A stretch of 64,000 bases of DNA from Microbacterium testaceum (GTDB lineage Bacteria; Actinomycetota; Actinomycetes; Actinomycetales; Microbacteriaceae): positions 2,976,001 to 3,040,000 of the forward strand of contig NZ_CP121699.1 of NCBI RefSeq assembly GCF_029761935.1, in the 5' to 3' direction. Shown piece by piece: positions 58,402 through 64,000 of the stretch (the first letter of the stretch is position 1; every line of letters begins with the position of its first letter). The notes below the pieces were generated by a model. That model saw only the letters and a program-made list of their open reading frames with translations, ran no database searches and had not been told where the DNA came from. The translations under genes and the position numbers were made by a program.

Positions 58402-59376
58402 ATGGGCAGTGCTGCCGTGTCTTTCGGGCGTTCGGCCGCCCCGCACATGAACGACTTCTTCAACGAGCGCGTCCACACCGAGGACATCGCCGCCACCGAC
58501 GCCTGGCTGCGTTCGCAGTACGGTCACGTCGATCTGCAGGCCGACGATGCGGCGTACTCCGAGCACTCGGTCGGCGACGGGTCCTTCGCCTTGCGGCGCC
58601 TTGAGTGGCGAGCTCGGGTCGACGTCGCCCACGAGTCCGACCGGTTCTACATCTGCTCGTCCACGCCGGGGTACGCGTGGCGGATCGGGCAGGAGCAGGG
58701 GGAGTACAGCATCGAACCCGGCATCCTGCAGCCGGGTGACGACCTGACCGCCCGAGCCGACCATACCCGCGTGGACGTCGTGGCCTTCGACGCCGAGTGG
58801 CTCACCCGGACGGCGCGAACCGTCTACGGCGATGAGTCGCTGCGCGTCCGCTTCGCCGCGGCCGGTCCCGTCTCGCGGCGACTGCGCGACTACTGGCTGG
58901 CGACGCAGCAGTGGGCCCTCACGCAGATCCCCGTGATGTCGGAACCGCTCGTGCGCGCCCACCTCGGCCGAACGCTCGCGGTGGCCGCGCTGGAGGCGTT
59001 CGCGCTCGTGGGCGACCCGCGGGAGAGACGCGCGTCGGCCCTCGAGCAGGCGTTCATCTACTCGAGTGCCGCGGCGTGGATCGACGATCACGCCTCGCTC
59101 CCGGTCACGATCGACGATGCCGCGCGGGCGGCGGGAACGTCGGTGTGGGGACTGCGACGCGCCTTCGCCGCCAACGGCCAGATCTCGGCGACCCCCGAGG
59201 GCTACCTCGGGCTCGCGCGCCTCAGCGCCGCGCACGCCGACCTCGTCGAGGCCGACCCCGCGACGACCACCGTCGAGGCGACGGCCGCGCGATGGGGTTT
59301 CACCGACGCCGCGTCGTTCGTCGCCGCGTACCGGGCGGTGTACCGCACGGAGCCCGAGACGACGCTCCGCCGCTGA
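58402..59376 (+). CDS. AraC-family transcriptional regulator
   Basis: 324 residues. C-terminal AraC-type double helix-turn-helix (about 225-320): DDAARAAGTSVWGLRRAF and VEATAARWGFTDAASFVAAYRAVYRTEP, the second helix being the conserved one. The N-terminal ~200 residues are a non-cupin-like ligand domain (AraC-binding-like-2 type). ATG at 58402; a second ATG at 58447 (MNDFFNERV) is equally possible. Targets unknown. Confidence 0.88.
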   Translation: MGSAAVSFGRSAAPHMNDFFNERVHTEDIAATDAWLRSQYGHVDLQADDAAYSEHSVGDGSFALRRLEWRARVDVAHESDRFYICSSTPGYAWRIGQEQGEYSIEPGILQPGDDLTARADHTRVDVVAFDAEWLTRTARTVYGDESLRVRFAAAGPVSRRLRDYWLATQQWALTQIPVMSEPLVRAHLGRTLAVAALEAFALVGDPRERRASALEQAFIYSSAAAWIDDHASLPVTIDDAARAAGTSVWGLRRAFAANGQISATPEGYLGLARLSAAHADLVEADPATTTVEATAARWGFTDAASFVAAYRAVYRTEPETTLRR

Positions 59377-59380
59377 GGAC

Positions 59381-59653
59381 TCAGCGATCGCGGTCGGTGT
59401 ACTCGCCGGGGTCGTCGAGGTTCTCGCGCGACTCGTGCCCGCCGGGCTGCTCCACGTCGGTGTAGGCGCCGGCGTCGTCGGTGCGGGGCCGTGACGCGCT
59501 GCCGTCGACGTTCTCGCGGTCGACGTACTCGCCGGGGAGGTCGGCGCTTCCCCGATCGGCGGTGCCGTCCGGCAGCTGCACGTCGGTGTACTCGCCCTCA
59601 CCGGGACCGGTGCCGTGTCCTGAGTCGTGTCCGTTGACGTCGCGCTCGGTCAT
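59381..59653 (-). CDS. Small acidic repetitive protein
   Basis: 90 residues, disordered and very acidic, with recurring units GEYTDV, PGEYVDRENVDG, AYTDVEQPGG and PGEYTDRD. Similar tiny proteins occur in other Microbacterium genomes; function unknown. GGAGGCGG ribosome binding site before ATG 59653. Convergent with the AraC gene four bases away. Confidence 0.7.
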   Translation of the reverse strand: MTERDVNGHDSGHGTGPGEGEYTDVQLPDGTADRGSADLPGEYVDRENVDGSASRPRTDDAGAYTDVEQPGGHESRENLDDPGEYTDRDR

Positions 59654-59716
59654 TGCCGCCTCCTGAGATCGTTGGTGATCCCGACGCTAGACCCCGCGTG
59701 CCGAGCCCGCCGCGGT

Positions 59717-59756
59717 CTTGACACGCGGCATCCCGTCATCCGCTCTTCGTGTCAAG
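59717..59756. promoter_or_regulatory. Long-range inverted repeat upstream of the small membrane protein
   Basis: CTTGACACG (59717-59725) and CGTGTCAAG (59748-59756) form perfect 9-bp arms separated by 22 bases, before the gene at 59796. The left arm includes a -35-like TTGACA. Possible operator or promoter element. Confidence 0.4.
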
Positions 59757-59795
59757 GCGGCTGTGCGTTCTCACGGTCGCGCGGAGAGTGGAGTC

Positions 59796-59954
59796 ATGCC
59801 AGCTCTCGCCATCATCCTCGTCATCGTCGGCCTCGTGCTCCTCTTCCTCGGCGTCTTCGTCGAGGCCGTGAAGTTCCTGCTCTGGATCGGGATCGTCATC
59901 CTGATCATCGGCGTCATCGCCGCGCTCATGCGCTTCATCCGTCGACAGGTCTGA
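59796..59954 (+). CDS. Small two-helix membrane protein
   Basis: 52 residues, almost wholly hydrophobic: ALAIILVIVGLVLLFLGVFVEAVKFLLWIGIVILIIGVIAALMRF in two helices separated by EAVKF, ending RRQV. GGAGAGTGGAG upstream of ATG 59796. Similar short membrane proteins are common near stress genes in actinobacteria; function unknown. Confidence 0.7.
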   Translation: MPALAIILVIVGLVLLFLGVFVEAVKFLLWIGIVILIIGVIAALMRFIRRQV

Positions 59955-60056
59955 CCGCCGCTCCCACGTCATCGCGCCGCTCCGCGCGTCCCACCCCCGT
60001 GTGGACGCGTCGGGGTGGCGTCGTCGTTCCGCGGCGTCTCGACCCCGCCCCGCCGC

Positions 60057-61079
60057 TCAGGCGGAGAAGAGGTCGCGCGCCCGCGGCCGACGCGTCGCCG
60101 CGACGTCGTCGAGGGCGGCCCCCAGCTCGGGGAACGCGAAGGTGAAACCGGCGTCGGTGAGCACGCGGGGGACCGCCCACCGGCTCTTCAGCACCAGCTC
60201 GGGCTCGTTGCGCAGGATCGCCATCGCGGGGTCGAGCATCCACCGCCAGGCCGGCAGGCCCCACGGCATCCGGGCCACCCGGCGCAGTTCGCGCATGAGC
60301 GTGCGGTTGTCGCCGACCCCCGGCGCGGCGAGGTTCACCGGCCCCGAGAGCGTGTCGTGATCACGGAGGAAGCGGACGGATGCCACGACGTCGTCGATGT
60401 GGATCCAGCTGAAGCGCTGGCGACCGCGCGTGCGGTGCCACGACGACCACACGGGACCGGTGGGGTGGGCGCCGATCCCGCGGTAGCGGCGGTGCGGGAA
60501 CCACCAGCTGTCGATCTGCGGACCGCCGAGCCCGAGACGCGCGAGGGCGAACAGCATGCGGGTGGCGGGGCCGTCGCCGAGCACGATCGCCATGCGCAGG
60601 GCCACGCGCCGGGTCTCGGGAAGGTCGCCCGCGAAGAACGCGCGCTCCCAGCTCGTGGCGACGTCGACCGAGAACCCCTCGCCGATCACGCCGTCGATCT
60701 CGTCGTTGCCGCTCTCGGTCTCGTGCCGGTAGATCGTGGCGGTGGAGGCGTTCATCCAGACGCGCGGCGGTCGCTCTGCCGTCCGGACGGCGGTGTGGAG
60801 AGCCCGTGTGGTGTCGACACGGGAGCGCAGGATCTCGTCGCGGTTTGCGTCGGTGTACCGGCACGACACGATCTTGCCGGCGAGGTTGACGAGCACGTCG
60901 GCGCCGTCGACGAGACGCGCGATCCCGTCGGGATCGGCCCAGGTCGCGTCGCCGGAGCGGCCCACGGTGACGACGTCGAAGCCGTCCTGCGCGAACGCGC
61001 GGGTCAGCGCTCGCCCGACGAATCCGCTCGCGCCGGTGACGACGGCGCGGGGGTGCGCAGCAGGCGGGTGATCGGTCAC
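60057..61079 (-). CDS. TIGR01777-family epimerase (YfcH-like)
   Basis: 340 residues, extended SDR. VVTGASGFVGRALTRAF cofactor motif, LVNLAGKIVSCRYTD (the YfcH/TIGR01777 signature around NLAG), NASTATIYRH and the C-terminal DUF1731-like PELVLKSRWAVPRVLTDAGFTF. Substrate unknown. GTG start at 61079 with AGGAG six bases upstream. Confidence 0.9.
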   Translation of the reverse strand: MTDHPPAAHPRAVVTGASGFVGRALTRAFAQDGFDVVTVGRSGDATWADPDGIARLVDGADVLVNLAGKIVSCRYTDANRDEILRSRVDTTRALHTAVRTAERPPRVWMNASTATIYRHETESGNDEIDGVIGEGFSVDVATSWERAFFAGDLPETRRVALRMAIVLGDGPATRMLFALARLGLGGPQIDSWWFPHRRYRGIGAHPTGPVWSSWHRTRGRQRFSWIHIDDVVASVRFLRDHDTLSGPVNLAAPGVGDNRTLMRELRRVARMPWGLPAWRWMLDPAMAILRNEPELVLKSRWAVPRVLTDAGFTFAFPELGAALDDVAATRRPRARDLFSA

Positions 61080-61197
61080 GGGGACTCCTGTCGTCGCAGC
61101 CGATCGTAGCGAGCCGGTCGTCCTCGGGGGCGCGCGGTCGCTCGACATCGCGGAGATCCGGTCGGGCGTGTGCGCCGTGACTGACACAATGGAGGCC

Positions 61198-61800
61198 ATG
61201 CGACGACACGGCCGGGGCACGCGCGTCGCGCGGGGTGCCGCCGCCGCTGCCGTCGCGACCTTCGTCGCCCTGCTGTCGCACGTCTCCGGCGGCGGTGAGG
61301 TTCCCGGCATCCTGGGCATCGTCGTGCCGCTCTCGCTCTCGTTCGTCGCGTGCACCGCGCTGGCCGGCCGCCGCACCTCGGCGCTGCGGCTCGGCCTGGC
61401 GGTCGCGGTGAGCCAGGTGCTGTTCCACACCCTTTTCGTGCTGGGCAGCTATCGGCCGGGAGCCGAGGGACACGTCCACGGAGCCGTGCCCGCCGCCGTC
61501 ACCAGCGGCGCCATGCCGCACGTGATGACGACGGATGCCGGGATGTGGGCGTGGCACGCCGTCGCGGCCCTCGTCACCACCGTGGCCCTGCACCGCGGGG
61601 AACGCACGCTCGCGGCCCTGCGCGAGCTCGCGCAGCGCTCGATCGCCTGGGTCCGCGCGCGCGCCCGGATCATCGCGGCGACCTTCGGGCCGGCGCCGCT
61701 GCGCCGTGTCTCGGCCGAGGTGGTGGCCGTCGTGCGGCCCGTCTCGGCGCTCATCGTCGCATCCGTGAGGCGGCGCGGGCCACCGGCACGGACCGCGTGA
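61198..61800 (+). CDS. Membrane protein upstream of the copper-handling genes
   Basis: 200 residues with about four membrane helices. His- and Met-containing loops (EGHVHGAVPAAVTSGAMPHVMTTD in pieces; HALVTT-type helix after GMWAWHAV) hint at metal binding, and position ahead of copC and pcuAC fits copper handling, but no family is recognised. ATG at 61198 chosen; an ATG nine bases earlier is possible. A 252-base gap without genes separates it from copC. Confidence 0.7.
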   Translation: MRRHGRGTRVARGAAAAAVATFVALLSHVSGGGEVPGILGIVVPLSLSFVACTALAGRRTSALRLGLAVAVSQVLFHTLFVLGSYRPGAEGHVHGAVPAAVTSGAMPHVMTTDAGMWAWHAVAALVTTVALHRGERTLAALRELAQRSIAWVRARARIIAATFGPAPLRRVSAEVVAVVRPVSALIVASVRRRGPPARTA

Positions 61801-62052
61801 GTTCCGCCCCGTCGGCCTGAGTCGGCGACGGGGTGGTCGATCCCGACGGGGCCTCGTGCGCCCGGGCGGGGTCGTTCGACGTCGTCCGGACGTCTTCTCG
61901 TTCCCGTGCCCTCGTGCGCCGGCCACGGACGCCACGCCGAGGCCTCCCCGCATCGCCGCGCGTGCCGCGTCCGCCGTGCTCACGAGGCTGCGGCCCCGTG
62001 CCTCCGCACGGGCGCCGATGTACGGGTGCCGCGTGCACCCGGAGAGTGCCCC

Positions 62053-62607
62053 ATGTTCCGTTTCCGTGCCCTCGCGGGCGGGATCGCCGTCGCCGTCGCC
62101 GTCGTTCTGGCGTCGATCGTCCCGGCATCCGCCCACGATCAACTCCTGTCCAGTACACCCGCCGAGGGTGAGCGTCTGGCATCCGCCCCCGATGAGATCT
62201 CCCTGAGCTTCTCGGCCGACGTGCTCGACGTGGGCGCCGAGGTCGTCGTGGCCGACGCCGACGGCGTCGACTGGGCGGGCGCCGACCCCCTCCTCTCCGC
62301 GGGGGTGGTCACCGTGCCGTTGCGCGGTGAGCTGCCCGCCGCGGGGTACGAGGTGCGGTGGCGCGTCGTCTCGAGCGACGGTCATCCCATCTCGGGCGTC
62401 GTGCCCTTCACCGTCGGCGACGGCGCTCCCCTCGAGCGCGCCGCCGCGGTCCCCGCCGCCGAGGCGGCATCCGATCCGGTGCTCGACGATGCGGCCGGGA
62501 TCCCCCGCGTCGTGGTCGTCGCCGCCGCGGGAGCGGCCGTCGCCCTCGCGATCTTCGTCGTGTTCTTCTTCCTCCGCCGTCGCGCCGCGCGCGACGCACA
62601 GTCCTGA
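62053..62607 (+). CDS. copC: CopC-domain copper resistance protein
   Basis: 184 residues. Signal peptide cleaved at ASAH, leaving mature N-terminal His-Asp (HDQLLSSTPAEGERL), the copper-binding end of CopC-type proteins; the domain ends VSSDGHPISGVVPFTV, containing the second copper His. A C-terminal membrane helix follows (VVVVAAAGAAVALAIFVVFFFL). ATG at 62053 with GGAGAG upstream. Periplasm-side copper binding. Ten bases before pcuAC. Confidence 0.9.
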   Translation: MFRFRALAGGIAVAVAVVLASIVPASAHDQLLSSTPAEGERLASAPDEISLSFSADVLDVGAEVVVADADGVDWAGADPLLSAGVVTVPLRGELPAAGYEVRWRVVSSDGHPISGVVPFTVGDGAPLERAAAVPAAEAASDPVLDDAAGIPRVVVVAAAGAAVALAIFVVFFFLRRRAARDAQS

Positions 62608-62617
62608 AAGGCTTCTC

Positions 62618-63142
62618 ATGACCCTCCGTACCCTGCGCGTCAGCGCCCTCGCCGTCGCCGCCGTTCTCGCCCTCGCCGGCTGCTCCGCCCCGGCATCCAC
62701 CACCCCTGCCTCGTCGCAGGCCGACGCGTTCACCTCGACCGACGTGTGGGTCAAGGCCGCCGACAGCGGCATGACCGCCGGCTTCGGCCAGTTGCGCAAT
62801 GACGGCGACACCGATCTCACGGTCGTCTCGGCGACCGATGAGGCGACCTCCGCGATGGAACTGCACGAGACCGTGCCGAACGAGTCCGGTCAGATGGTGA
62901 TGCGCGAGGTCGAGGGCGGCTTCGTCATCCCCGCGGGCGGATCGATCGAGCTCGCGCCCGGCGGCAACCACCTCATGTTCATGGACGTCACCTCGCCGCT
63001 GCGCGCCGGCGAGGAGACGACCATCACGCTCACCTTCGCCGACGACTCGACGGCCGAGATCACCGCTCCCGTGAAGGAGTTCTCGGGCGCGAACGAGAAC
63101 TACGAGGGCGGCGACATGGGCGACATGGACATGGGTCACTGA
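62618..63142 (+). CDS. PCu(A)C copper chaperone lipoprotein
   Basis: 174 residues. Lipobox LALAGC (Cys about residue 21), then the PCu(A)C fold with its Cu ligands: MELHETVPN, GQMVM, then GGNHLMFM, matching the H(M)x10M...HxM pattern. Delivers Cu(I) to cuproenzymes such as cytochrome oxidase. The C-terminal tail is Met/Asp/Gly-rich (GGDMGDMDMGH), likely extra copper sites. Overlaps the DyP gene by one base (TGATG). Confidence 0.92.
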   Translation: MTLRTLRVSALAVAAVLALAGCSAPASTTPASSQADAFTSTDVWVKAADSGMTAGFGQLRNDGDTDLTVVSATDEATSAMELHETVPNESGQMVMREVEGGFVIPAGGSIELAPGGNHLMFMDVTSPLRAGEETTITLTFADDSTAEITAPVKEFSGANENYEGGDMGDMDMGH

Positions 63143-64000
63143 TGGCCCGCCGAGACAGAAGCCCCGCCGACAGCGGAGGTGCGACCAGACGCACCTTCCT
63201 GCTCGGCGGGGCGGTCGCGGGCGTCGGGGCGGCGGCGGCGATCGGGATCGATGCGGCCGTGTCCGCCCGCGCGCAGGATCCCGGGGCGTCCACGCCGCTG
63301 AACGGCGAGACGACCGTGCCGTTCTACGGGACGCATCAGGCAGGCGTCGACACCGACGCGCAGGCGCACGTCTCGCTCATCGCGTTGGACCTTCTCGCCG
63401 AGGTCGATCGCGACGGCATGCGACGGCTCATGCGCACCCTCACCGACGACGCCGCCCGGCTGACCCAGGGGCGCGGCGCCCTGGCCGACACCGAACCCGA
63501 GCTGGCCGTCGCCCCCGCGCGACTGACGGTGACGTTCGGGTTCGGACCGGCCTTCGTCGCGCGCGCGGGAGCGTCCGCCCCGGCCTGGCTGCAGCCGCTC
63601 CCGGCGTTCGGGATCGACCGCCTCCGGCCGGAGTACGGCGACGGCGACCTGCTGCTGCAGGTCGCGGCCGACGACCCCGTGACCGTCGCGCACGCGGCGC
63701 GCATGCTGCTCAAGGACGCGCGGGCGTTCGCCGCCGTGCGGTGGGTGCAGCAGGGCTTCCGTCGGGCGCACGGCACCGAGCGCCCCGGGACGACGATGCG
63801 CAATCTCTTCGGCCAGGTCGACGGCACCGCCAACCCGGTGCCCGGGACCACCGCCTTCGACGACATCGTCTGGGCGCGGGAGGGATGGCTCGCCGGGGGA
63901 ACCGGGATGGTGGTGCGGCGCATCGCGATGGACCTCGACAAGTGGGACCACCTCGACCGCCCCGGCCGCGACCAGGCCGTCGGGAGGTTCCAGTCCTCGG
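63142..64000 (+). CDS. Tat-exported DyP-type peroxidase (3' end missing)
   Basis: Start ATG at 63142 sharing its A with the stop of the PCu(A)C gene. Twin-arginine signal ATRRTFLLGGAVAGVG, then a DyP-type heme peroxidase domain with the diagnostic GxxDG motif GQVDGTANPVPGT and the distal Arg region; the last ~80 residues including the heme His region run off the window. EfeB/DtpA-like. In Streptomyces a comparable gene set (PCuAC, CopC, Sco, DtpA) is linked to copper-dependent development, so a copper link is likely here. Confidence 0.9.
   Translation, partial: MARRDRSPADSGGATRRTFLLGGAVAGVGAAAAIGIDAAVSARAQDPGASTPLNGETTVPFYGTHQAGVDTDAQAHVSLIALDLLAEVDRDGMRRLMRTLTDDAARLTQGRGALADTEPELAVAPARLTVTFGFGPAFVARAGASAPAWLQPLPAFGIDRLRPEYGDGDLLLQVAADDPVTVAHAARMLLKDARAFAAVRWVQQGFRRAHGTERPGTTMRNLFGQVDGTANPVPGTTAFDDIVWAREGWLAGGTGMVVRRIAMDLDKWDHLDRPGRDQAVGRFQSS

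Noticed and set aside
60361..62820. Long minus-strand open frame (819 codons) across several plus-strand genes
   Set aside because: Covers recognised copC and membrane-protein genes on the other strand and contains no domain.

Overview
The window looks like a chromosomal segment of a high-GC Gram-positive actinobacterium of the family Microbacteriaceae, most likely Microbacterium. This rests on the very high GC content, tight operons with ATGA/GTGA overlaps, GTG starts, and family content: DUF222/HNH endonuclease, helicase with DUF3516-type C-terminus, LAXTG sorting signal, DUF853 ATPase, short-loop CydA and CsoR. The heptamer GGATGCC/GGCATCC is also very common, and from memory this is a feature of Microbacterium. 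No tRNA, rRNA, CRISPR, insertion sequence or prophage genes were seen.

Layout. 0-9.9 kb: end of a sugar ABC permease, a DUF3105-DUF305 membrane pair, a Bcr/CflA drug exporter, a PAP2 phosphatase, a HerA-like DUF853 ATPase, an MHS-family importer and a two-domain NAD(P)-binding protein. 9.9-20 kb: a nearly complete molybdenum cofactor locus (mog-moaE facing moaA-moeB-moeA-moaC-moaD, then an HTH-TOBE molybdate-responsive protein) and the molybdate transporter modABC, interrupted by a short-chain dehydrogenase and its XRE-type regulator. 20-26 kb: cytochrome bd oxidase cydABDC with a GntR/FadR-type palindrome in its promoter region. 26-28.2 kb: PadR regulator, small proteins, and a CsoR/copper-chaperone pair with a classic CsoR operator. 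28.2-31.9 kb: an ABC exporter (ATPase plus FtsX-type permease) divergent from a NarL/LuxR-type two-component system. 31.9-44.9 kb: mostly housekeeping genes (bifunctional nuclease, 6-phosphogluconate dehydrogenase, RNase H, epimerase, HNH endonuclease, acetyltransferases, flavin oxidoreductase, SKI2-like helicase, Dps).

45.1-55.0 kb is the accessory and most interesting part. A secreted protein with calcium-loop-like repeats and a LAXTG cell-wall sorting signal is translationally coupled to a 2131-residue secreted RHS/YD-repeat protein with a degenerate amidase-like domain and a C-terminal toxin-like tip. A probable immunity gene follows, then a more AT-rich tail of small orphan genes and a broken lipoprotein gene. 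From about 50.3 to 55.5 kb the genome-typical GGATGCC heptamer is absent, which supports recent acquisition of the toxin tip and its tail.

55-64 kb: a GH15 glucoamylase/trehalase-like enzyme, short-chain dehydrogenase, acetyltransferase, AraC-type regulator, small stress-type proteins, a TIGR01777 epimerase, and a copper-handling operon (membrane protein, CopC, PCu(A)C lipoprotein, Tat-exported DyP peroxidase running off the end).

Two copies of a palindromic element inserted in frame into protein-coding genes (end of cydD and middle of the helicase), encoding the same peptide in the same phase, are the most unusual small-scale observation.
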